Assembly (NCBI RefSeq): GCF_900088415.1
Contig: NZ_FLLQ01000008.1
Span: 62,001-126,000 of the forward strand
Length of the DNA stretch: 64,000 nt
Direction: 5' to 3'
From: Vibrio mediterranei
GTDB lineage: Bacteria; Pseudomonadota; Gammaproteobacteria; Enterobacterales; Vibrionaceae
Below, piece by piece: positions 38,889 to 46,403 of this stretch. A program made the position numbers and the translations under genes. Each line of letters opens with the position of its first letter. The stretch's first letter is position 1. Under the pieces are notes generated by a model. That model was not told the origin of the DNA. It did no database searches and saw nothing but the letters and a program-made list of their open reading frames with translations.

Positions 38889-40181
38889 ATGACCAAATCA
38901 GCTGAGCTGTATGAAAAAGCGCAACAGACCATCCCAGGCGGTGTTAATTCTCCGGTTCGTGCCTTCAACGGCGTAGGAGGTTCACCTATTTTTATCGAAC
39001 GTGCCGATGGTCCATTGATTTTTGATGCTGATGGTAAAGCGTACATCGATTACGTAGGTTCATGGGGTCCTATGATTCTAGGCCATAACCACGCCGCAAT
39101 TCGTGATGCAGTGATTAATGCAGCGCAACGTGGATTAAGTTTCGGTGCACCAACTGAAATGGAAATCAACATGGCGGAATTAGTTCGCAAGTTGGTTCCA
39201 TCAATGGAACAACTGCGCATGGTAAGTTCTGGTACAGAAGCTACCATGAGTGCTATTCGTCTAGCGCGTGGCTACACTGGTCGTGACAAAATTCTTAAGT
39301 TCGAAGGTTGCTACCACGGTCATGCCGATAGCCTATTGGTTAAAGCAGGTTCAGGCGCACTGACTCTTGGACAACCAAGCTCTCCAGGTGTACCTGCTGA
39401 CTTCGCTAAATACACACTGACGGCACGTTTCAACGACCTAGATTCCGTTAAAGCTCTGTTTGAAGCAAACAAAGGCGAAATCGCTTGTATTATCGTTGAA
39501 CCTGTTGCGGGCAATATGAACTGTATTCCGCCAGTAGAGGGTTTCCATGAAGGTCTACGTCAGATTTGCGATGAGGAAGGTGCTCTACTTATTTTTGATG
39601 AAGTAATGACAGGTTTCCGTGTTGCTCAAGGTGGTGCACAGGCACATTACAACATCAAACCAGACTTAACCACGCTAGGTAAAATCATCGGCGGCGGTAT
39701 GCCAGTTGGTGCTTTCGGTGGTCGTAAAGAAGTGATGCAATACATCGCACCAACAGGTCCTGTTTATCAAGCAGGTACACTATCAGGCAACCCAATTGCA
39801 ATGGCGGCAGGTTACGCTTGTTTGACGCTACTTTCCGAAGAAGGTAATGAAAAACGCCTAGCGAATAAGACCAAACAACTTGCTGATGGCTTTAAAAAAC
39901 TTGCTGACAAACACGGCGTACCACTAGTCGTGAACCAAGTAGGTGGCATGTTCGGTTTCTTCTTTACTGAGCAAGAAACTATCACTTGCTATGAAGAAGT
40001 AGCTAAGTGTGATGTTGAACGTTTCAAACGCTTCTTCCACTTAATGCTAGACCACGGTGTTTACCTAGCACCATCAGCATTTGAAGCAAGCTTCACCTCG
40101 TTGGCACACGGCTCTAAAGAAATCGATGCAACATTAGAAGCAGCTGATCGCTGTTTCGCCATCATTGCTAGCGAAGCATAA
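38889..40181 (+). CDS. hemL: Glutamate-1-semialdehyde 2,1-aminomutase
   Basis: PLP enzyme converting glutamate-1-semialdehyde to 5-aminolevulinate for heme and other tetrapyrroles. The protein has 430 residues from ATG 38889, which has GAGGA seven bases upstream. The frame extends to 38808, but that part is not family sequence. The PLP lysine is Lys265 in TLGKIIGGGMPVGAFGG. The N-terminus contains IPGGVNSPVRAF. It stands alone and ends at a terminator. Confidence 0.98.
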   Translation: MTKSAELYEKAQQTIPGGVNSPVRAFNGVGGSPIFIERADGPLIFDADGKAYIDYVGSWGPMILGHNHAAIRDAVINAAQRGLSFGAPTEMEINMAELVRKLVPSMEQLRMVSSGTEATMSAIRLARGYTGRDKILKFEGCYHGHADSLLVKAGSGALTLGQPSSPGVPADFAKYTLTARFNDLDSVKALFEANKGEIACIIVEPVAGNMNCIPPVEGFHEGLRQICDEEGALLIFDEVMTGFRVAQGGAQAHYNIKPDLTTLGKIIGGGMPVGAFGGRKEVMQYIAPTGPVYQAGTLSGNPIAMAAGYACLTLLSEEGNEKRLANKTKQLADGFKKLADKHGVPLVVNQVGGMFGFFFTEQETITCYEEVAKCDVERFKRFFHLMLDHGVYLAPSAFEASFTSLAHGSKEIDATLEAADRCFAIIASEA

Positions 40182-40205
40182 GCAAGCATTGTAAAAATAC
40201 CTTAT

Positions 40206-40229
40206 GGGCTGATTAATCAGCCCTTTTTT
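40206..40229 (+). terminator. Rho-independent terminator after hemL
   Basis: Perfect palindrome GGGCTGATT/AATCAGCCC followed by six T. The T run overlaps the stop codon of the small reverse-strand gene that ends at 40228. Confidence 0.92.
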
Positions 40230-40350
40230 ATGCCTGCCAATTAAACAATGCCAGAATAATGAGCACTGCAATGGTCAGAGAAAACCAAGGAATAGCACGT
40301 TTTTGACGCTTATTCGATTGACACTTTTTGTCGTCGCTACAACACCCCAT
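40228..40350 (-). CDS. Small cysteine-containing single-span membrane protein, 40 residues
   Basis: Unrecognised small protein. The minus-strand ATG at 40350 has an excellent ribosome site GGAGGGAAT directly upstream and encodes 40 residues. The N-terminus is polar and basic with Cys at 3, 4 and 10 (MGCCSDDKKCQSNKRQKR). It is followed by one hydrophobic segment at about residues 22-37 (IPWFSLTIAVLIILAL) and the end FNWQA. A cytoplasmic Cys cluster, possibly metal- or redox-active, before a single membrane helix is the natural reading. It converges on hemL. I assign no function. Confidence 0.7.
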   Translation of the reverse strand: MGCCSDDKKCQSNKRQKRAIPWFSLTIAVLIILALFNWQA

Positions 40351-40508
40351 ATTCCCTCCGTAAAGCCAGTAAATGAAAAGTAATTAACATTGATCGATCA
40401 ACATTTTGCGTCCATTATATGACCACTATAACTAAGTAAAAATGCCTCGTCTGTAGGTGTTTGTCATAAAGTCATTACCCCTTCTTTAAGAAGGTCTGAG
40501 GAAACGTT

Positions 40509-41594
40509 GTGAAAAATAAAATGAATGTGACTGCTAGCCACTGGGTACTTATCCTTGCCCTTCTGTTTGCAGCGTTTGCTTGTTATTTATTAGTCGAACC
40601 CTATATGAATTCCATTGTTATGGCGTTCATCCTTTCTCTGTTGATGTTCCCGATTCATGAGTGGATTGAGAGCAAAATGCCAAAACACAAGAACGTCGTC
40701 GCCTTGCTCTCATGTATTGTATTGACGTTTATTATCGTTATGCCTCTGCTTTTGGTGTTTAGTGCTATCGTTCAACAAGGTTCCGTGTTCTCTCAAAACA
40801 TGTATCAATGGGTCACTGGCGGTGGTATTCAAGAGGTTATCGCCCACCCTTGGGTAAAGAAAGGGTTGTCTTTTATCAATGACTACCTCCCTTTTGACGC
40901 AATTAACGCACAAGATATTGCTCAGAAAGCGGCTGAGTTTGCGACTTCGCTAGGTTCGAATTTAGTTGCGACTAGTGCAAAAATTCTTGGTGACGCAACA
41001 AACTTCCTGATGAACTTCTTCTTGATGTTGTTTGTTCTGTTTTTCCTATTGCGTGACCACGACAAAATCATCGCTGCGATTCGCCATATTCTGCCTTTCT
41101 CGCGCAGTCAAGAAGACCGCCTATTGAATGAGATTGAAAAAGTGTCGAAATCAGCGGTCATGGGTTCATTCTTGACCGCGATAGCTCAAGGGGCCGCAGG
41201 TGGTTTTGGTATGTGGATGGCAGGTTTCCCCGGGCTGTTTTGGGGCACAATGATGGGCTTTGCATCCTTTATTCCTGTTGTAGGTACCGCACTTATATGG
41301 ATACCAGCTACCGCTTACTTGCTCATTACTGGCGATACCACATGGGGCTTGTTCTTAGCTGTCTGGAGCATCGCCGTCGTAGGCTCTATTGATAACGTGC
41401 TGCGCCCGCTGCTAATGCAAGGCAGTGCGGGTATGAATACTCTGATGATATTCTTCTCTCTCTTAGGGGGTATTCATCTATTTGGCTTAATTGGATTGAT
41501 TTACGGCCCTCTTATCTTTGCCATCACTATGGTTCTGTTCAATATGTACGAAGAAGAATTTAAAGACTTCTTAGACGGACAAGATAACAGCTAG
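40509..41594 (+). CDS. AI-2E family transporter (YdiK/PerM-like membrane protein)
   Basis: Membrane protein of the AI-2 exporter superfamily (TqsA, PerM, YdiK relatives). The protein has 361 residues. Two or three N-terminal helices are followed by an amphipathic central region and about five C-terminal helices, with the conserved LLMQGSAGMNTLMIFFSLLGG-like block. The start is GTG 40509 with GAGGA six bases upstream. Transport of AI-2 by this member cannot be inferred. Many relatives carry other substrates. It lies between hemL and rsmC. Confidence 0.85.
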   Translation: MKNKMNVTASHWVLILALLFAAFACYLLVEPYMNSIVMAFILSLLMFPIHEWIESKMPKHKNVVALLSCIVLTFIIVMPLLLVFSAIVQQGSVFSQNMYQWVTGGGIQEVIAHPWVKKGLSFINDYLPFDAINAQDIAQKAAEFATSLGSNLVATSAKILGDATNFLMNFFLMLFVLFFLLRDHDKIIAAIRHILPFSRSQEDRLLNEIEKVSKSAVMGSFLTAIAQGAAGGFGMWMAGFPGLFWGTMMGFASFIPVVGTALIWIPATAYLLITGDTTWGLFLAVWSIAVVGSIDNVLRPLLMQGSAGMNTLMIFFSLLGGIHLFGLIGLIYGPLIFAITMVLFNMYEEEFKDFLDGQDNS

Positions 41595-41606
41595 ACACTT
41601 TTTTCA

Positions 41607-41640
41607 GGGAGGGCTTTGTGAGAGAATCCCCTCCCTTTTT
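41607..41640 (+). terminator. Rho-independent terminator before rsmC
   Basis: GGGAGGG and CCCTCCC around a 15-base loop, followed by five T, 12 bases after the transporter stop codon. It lies only 20 bases before rsmC. Confidence 0.8.
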
Positions 41641-41660
41641 ACTTCCAGAGATAACTCGTC

Positions 41661-42683
41661 ATGGCAACCTACATCGCACCTAGTCAAATCGCGGAAAGGC
41701 AACTCGAATACTTCGCGCAAAAGCGTGTATTGGTCATCGGCGAAATAGAAGATCAGTTCCCTATCGAGCTTAGTAAACATTGCGACAAGGTGACGGTATT
41801 TACCAGTAATTACATCACCTACCGCATGTTAAGCTCTTCAAGTAAAGTCACTACGTTGTTCGGCGCTTCATTACCGAGTGACATTGATGCCGATATGATT
41901 TTACTCTACTGGCCAAAAGCGAAAGCCGAAGCGCAAATGCTACTGGAAATGGCACTAGCAAAACTTGGCAACGACACTGAGATTGCTGTTGTCGGTGAAA
42001 ATCGCTCTGGTGTAAAAAGCATCGAAAAAATGTTCAAGCCTTACGGACCAATGAACAAATATGACTCAGCTCGACGTTGCTCTTTTTACTGGGGCATGTG
42101 TCAATCAGCGCCCGAGTCATTTGAGCTTGAAAACTGGTTTAAAAGCTACCACGTAGAGCTCAATGGATTACCCATCACAGTTAAAAGCCTGCCAGGCGTC
42201 TTCAGTCACGGTGAATTTGATGGTGGTAGTCAGTTGCTCCTGAACAACCTACCTGAACTGAAAGGTAAAGTGCTCGACTTTGGTTGTGGTGCCGGTGTTA
42301 TTGGCGCTTACATGGGGCTAAAATATAACGATATTGAACTCAATATGTGTGATATCAATGCCTTTGCCATTGAATCGAGCAAGCAAACTCTATTAGCAAA
42401 TAATTTAGAAGGTCAGGTATTTGCGTCAGACGTCTACTCAGATGTCACCCCGGGACTCGACTTTATTATCAGTAATCCTCCGTTTCACGCTGGCTTAGAT
42501 ACCAGTTATTCAGCAACAGAAACCTTATTGTCTGACGCACCTAACTATATGAATAACAACGGGCAGTTAATGATTGTTGCTAATAGCTTCCTCAAATACC
42601 CACCTATTATTGAGCAGCAATTTGGTCACTGTCATACAGTCGATAAAAATCGTAAGTTTGCTATCTATCACGCAACAAAATAA
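41661..42683 (+). CDS. rsmC: 16S rRNA m2G1207 methyltransferase RsmC
   Basis: SAM-dependent N2-methyltransferase for G1207 in the small ribosomal subunit. The protein has 340 residues. The N-terminal pseudo-MTase domain is followed by the catalytic domain with the SAM motif VLDFGCGAGVIGAYMG and the base-flipping motif NPPFHAG. It starts soon after a terminator, so its promoter is likely inside the preceding gene or in the short gap. Confidence 0.95.
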   Translation: MATYIAPSQIAERQLEYFAQKRVLVIGEIEDQFPIELSKHCDKVTVFTSNYITYRMLSSSSKVTTLFGASLPSDIDADMILLYWPKAKAEAQMLLEMALAKLGNDTEIAVVGENRSGVKSIEKMFKPYGPMNKYDSARRCSFYWGMCQSAPESFELENWFKSYHVELNGLPITVKSLPGVFSHGEFDGGSQLLLNNLPELKGKVLDFGCGAGVIGAYMGLKYNDIELNMCDINAFAIESSKQTLLANNLEGQVFASDVYSDVTPGLDFIISNPPFHAGLDTSYSATETLLSDAPNYMNNNGQLMIVANSFLKYPPIIEQQFGHCHTVDKNRKFAIYHATK

Positions 42684-42691
42684 GTCATCAA

Positions 42692-42740
42692 GAATCCAAT
42701 TGGTTGGTGTTCTCAAGCCTTTTATCAACCAATTGAATTC
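42692..42740. repeat. Long inverted repeat after rsmC
   Basis: GAATcCAATTGGTTG and CAACCAATTGaATTC form a 15-base stem with one mismatch around a 19-base loop. No T run follows, so it is not a standard terminator. It may stabilise the rsmC mRNA end or bind a protein in the 233-base gap before chiS, where no gene is seen. Confidence 0.6.
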
Positions 42741-42916
42741 ATTTAAATAACTCGCTTCACTAGGCCCTTTCTTACACAGCAAAGCTGCTTGCATACGTTA
42801 TTTTTGTGTTACTCAACACGGTTTATCGCCAACTTACTTGTCAAAGAAAAAAAAGTCATTAAATTGCTAAGGTTAACTCTTTCTTAATTCGTCATACCGA
42901 GAGCTAAGCGATAAAT

Positions 42917-45900
42917 ATGTTCAAGTTGTATCGAAAACAGAAATTCAAGCGACTGCAAAACACCTTGATGATGGCTTTTTTGGTGCTCAGCATTACACCC
43001 TTGACGGTCATCGCGCTATTCTTTCTCAACGCACACAGTCAGGATCTAAAAGATCAAAGTACCTCTCATCTGGTATCGATAAGAGATACTAAAAAACAGC
43101 AGTTGATCAACTACTTTCAAGCTCAAGAGTCTGAAGTCATGGGATTCGTACGTTCAGAACTCGCTTATGCCAGTGGAGGACGATTCTATGGCCTGGTAAA
43201 TGCGTTCCAGCGCCTCGGTGACGATATAGAACAAGCAAGAGAACATGCGCAAGAACGCTATATTCAAGGTTCAGGCAATCAAGTAAAAACCGCAATCCTT
43301 CCAGACTCTAGTAGTTATGTAGGAAGTGAGCGCTACCGTCTTCTACACAAGCGCTATCATAGGGCGTTTATGGAGCACCTGAAACGCTCAGATTTTGATG
43401 ACATCATACTGGTCGATCTTGCAGGCAACGTCACCTACTCCGTCTATAAAAATCGCTATTACGGCACAAATTTAGAAACGGGCGAGTTTTCAACTCAGAT
43501 CCTTGGCGAAACCTTTGATCGTTTGAAATCTGAAGTCACTCACAAGCGCAAAGAAAACGAAGAGTACACCCCGGTTGTTATTTCCGACTTTGCCCTGCAA
43601 GATGACCAACAGTACGCTTGGCTTGGTGCACCGATTATCCAGCAAGGTTACCTTCACAGTTATGCCATGTTCAGACTTCCCATCAAGGGAATCACTAAAC
43701 TCATCACTGACGGCAAACCAGATGATATTAAGCTGCTGCTCGTCGGTAGTGACCATGCTGCTAAGATACTTGGGCTTGAACAAGACACCATAGACAACAG
43801 CAACGAAGTTATATCACAAGCCTTATCGGGTCTCACCATGGTGGGTAGCTACACCAATGCCAAAGGCGAAGACTACTTTGCGGCATTCACTCCTATTCAA
43901 CTCAATGAAACCAATTGGGCACTGGTTGCCGAAACACCAGAAGCCATCGCTTTTGCTAGCGTTAAGCAACTAGAAAAACTGTTTGTTATTGCAATGCTGA
44001 CCGCGATTGTGCTGGTTGTCATTGCTTCACACTACCTTTCTAACTTTATTACGTCGCCACTGCTTAAGCTTACTTGGGCGGCTGAAAGAGCCTCTGGTGG
44101 AGACTTAGAACCTTCGATTATTAGCGCAGACCGTAAAGATGAGATTGGCCGATTGGCTCTGAGTTTCGAGCGTATGAGGCGCTCAATAAAAGAGAAAATC
44201 GAGCTCATTAAGAGTCAGAACCAAGAGCTAGAACAGAATCTAGTCACGATTAAAAAGCAAAATGAAGAATTACAGCTAGCAAACAAGCTGAAAGATGAAT
44301 TCCTTGCAACCACCTCTCACGAACTTCGCACTCCACTTCACGGCATGATTGGGATTGCAGAGGCAATGATCTCTGGTGCCAATGGACCAATTGGCGCCAA
44401 TCATAAGTATCAGCTTGATATCATTGTTAACAGTGGCCAGCGCCTTGCTGGATTGGTGGACGATCTTCTCGATTATCACAAGATGCGTTACGGCAACTTA
44501 GATATTGAACGTTCTGCTATCAGCTTAACCGGTGCAACACAGCTGGTCTTGGAGCTGTCACATCACTTGCTTGGTGAAAAAAAGATTCGAATTATCAATC
44601 AAGTCCTCGAACCATTGCCTTATGTCTCAGCCGACCCACAGCGCTTAGAACAGGTACTTTATAACCTTGTAGGTAATGCCATCAAATACACCAATGAAGG
44701 TAAGATCGTATTATCGGCCACCGCCATGGATGATCATATTCGTGTACAAGTAGTAGATACTGGCCAAGGGATTCCTGCTCAGCAGCTTGAACATATTTTC
44801 GAGCCGTTAGTTCAAGCGGGTCATGATTCAGGTCATTATCGCCAAGGTGCAGGGCTTGGCTTATCGATAAGTCGACAGCTTATTGAGTTAATGGGCGGTT
44901 CTCTTTATGTCAGTAGTCAGCCTCATGTTGGCACCACGTTCAGCTTCACCCTTCCTTTAGCGACACAGGAAGAAATAGAGCATATGTCTCAATTAGGACA
45001 GAATAGTCACTTCCATATCGCCGAGCCGACTGAGATCAATCCCGAAGAAGAGGAAGTCCTTCCTGAGAATCCAGATGGACCAGTACTACTTGTCGCGGAT
45101 GATGAGCCAGTGAATTTACGTATCCTAGAGAGCTTTTTAAGACTAGAAGGCTATCAAGTAAAACTGGCCAAAGATGGCTTAGAAACACTGGATGTTATTG
45201 AGCATGAAAAACCAGACTTACTGCTGCTCGATATTATGATGCCTGGAATGAGTGGCTTTGAAGTGTGTGAAACCATTCGTGAACAATATGATCATGCCGC
45301 GCTGCCTATCATAATGCTCACCGCTTTGAATCAATCAGAAGACAGAGTTCGTGGTTTTGAGCTCGGTGCCAATGACTATCTTGCAAAACCGTTCAGTAAA
45401 CCGGAGCTGGCAGCACGTATCGCCGCTCACCTTCAAGCAAGCAAAGCCGAAGAAAGACGCGCCGAAAATCAACTTCTCAAGTATGAAATCAAACAACGTG
45501 CGTTGGTTGAAGCCAGCTTGTTAGAAACACAAGGGCGTTTGATCGAGCAGCTCGATAGTGCGCCGGAAGCGATTCTATGCATCCGAGAAGATCTCAAGGT
45601 ACAATTTGCTAACCAAAGTGCCGGACGTATGTTTAAACGCAGTGTTGAGCAGCTCAAACGCTCCAATGTTGAAGAGCTAATTGCGCCTAAATTTATTCAC
45701 TTGTCTCAGGAGCATTATTGCGGCGATATCGATATTTTTGTCGATGATGTACGCCAACATATAAATACTGACATTCTCACCTTACCTGAAGGTTCGGGGT
45801 TAAAGAGCATCTACATATTCGAACAAGGGCAGTCTCTCGATCAAACGCGCGTGAAAAACCTAGAGACCGCTATTGATGCGCTTTCTCGATATGCGATTGA

Positions 45901-46303
45901 AGGTGATAAGGCGAAACTGCTCGAGCTCAAAGAGCTGGGCGGAGAATTTACTCAATTGGCGGATAAAGCCGTCGATGAAGAGAAGTCTCGTCCTGAATTG
46001 ATGCGCGAGTTATTGGTAGATACCATGACCAATGCGTTGGAGTATTGGGAAAGTGTTACTGGACAAACCAAGTTTGCCTTTGCTGAACAAAGTGGCTTGT
46101 GGCGTGTTTACTTAGACCGCAGCACCTTGCAAACGCGCACATTGGATAAATATTTGCGCTTAGAGACGTTACCCAAAACACCTCGTTGGCGTACAGTACT
46201 AAGCTCAGTAGAATACATACTCGACCATTGTCACCGTCAAGGCCCAGAGCGCGACCATATTATTGCTCTACGCGACAAGCTACAAAAGTTGCTGACCAAT
46301 TAG
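42917..46303 (+). CDS. chiS: ChiS-like membrane hybrid sensor kinase, chitin-response regulator
   Basis: Inner-membrane hybrid sensor of 1,128 residues, closely matching my memory of V. cholerae ChiS (VC0622). TM1 is at about 17-37, followed by a periplasmic sensor (about 40-350), TM2 (about 355-372), a HAMP domain, and a kinase domain with His468 in TSHELRTPLH and ATP motifs. A receiver domain follows with Asp772 in LLLLDIMMPGMSG, then a PAS-like segment (about 885-950) and a C-terminal region (about 1,020-1,128). In V. cholerae that C-terminal region binds DNA and ChiS acts as a one-component regulator of chitin genes, held off by the chitooligosaccharide-binding protein CBP. Here the CBP and chitobiose-uptake operon expected next to it is missing. 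Confidence 0.87.
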   Translation: MFKLYRKQKFKRLQNTLMMAFLVLSITPLTVIALFFLNAHSQDLKDQSTSHLVSIRDTKKQQLINYFQAQESEVMGFVRSELAYASGGRFYGLVNAFQRLGDDIEQAREHAQERYIQGSGNQVKTAILPDSSSYVGSERYRLLHKRYHRAFMEHLKRSDFDDIILVDLAGNVTYSVYKNRYYGTNLETGEFSTQILGETFDRLKSEVTHKRKENEEYTPVVISDFALQDDQQYAWLGAPIIQQGYLHSYAMFRLPIKGITKLITDGKPDDIKLLLVGSDHAAKILGLEQDTIDNSNEVISQALSGLTMVGSYTNAKGEDYFAAFTPIQLNETNWALVAETPEAIAFASVKQLEKLFVIAMLTAIVLVVIASHYLSNFITSPLLKLTWAAERASGGDLEPSIISADRKDEIGRLALSFERMRRSIKEKIELIKSQNQELEQNLVTIKKQNEELQLANKLKDEFLATTSHELRTPLHGMIGIAEAMISGANGPIGANHKYQLDIIVNSGQRLAGLVDDLLDYHKMRYGNLDIERSAISLTGATQLVLELSHHLLGEKKIRIINQVLEPLPYVSADPQRLEQVLYNLVGNAIKYTNEGKIVLSATAMDDHIRVQVVDTGQGIPAQQLEHIFEPLVQAGHDSGHYRQGAGLGLSISRQLIELMGGSLYVSSQPHVGTTFSFTLPLATQEEIEHMSQLGQNSHFHIAEPTEINPEEEEVLPENPDGPVLLVADDEPVNLRILESFLRLEGYQVKLAKDGLETLDVIEHEKPDLLLLDIMMPGMSGFEVCETIREQYDHAALPIIMLTALNQSEDRVRGFELGANDYLAKPFSKPELAARIAAHLQASKAEERRAENQLLKYEIKQRALVEASLLETQGRLIEQLDSAPEAILCIREDLKVQFANQSAGRMFKRSVEQLKRSNVEELIAPKFIHLSQEHYCGDIDIFVDDVRQHINTDILTLPEGSGLKSIYIFEQGQSLDQTRVKNLETAIDALSRYAIEGDKAKLLELKELGGEFTQLADKAVDEEKSRPELMRELLVDTMTNALEYWESVTGQTKFAFAEQSGLWRVYLDRSTLQTRTLDKYLRLETLPKTPRWRTVLSSVEYILDHCHRQGPERDHIIALRDKLQKLLTN

Positions 46304-46331
46304 CCTAGATCAAATCACTAACTCAGCGCAT

Positions 46332-46361
46332 AAAAAAACGGCCACTCAAAGTGGCCGTTTT
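46332..46361. terminator. Terminator between chiS and acnB
   Basis: AAACGGCCAC-TCAAA-GTGGCCGTTT. The seven-T run on the minus strand favours acnB. The plus-strand run (TTTT) is shorter but may also serve chiS. Confidence 0.9.
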
Positions 46362-46403
46362 GCTATTCAGCATAGAGCTCTTATCGAGCCCTATAATTCA
46401 CCA

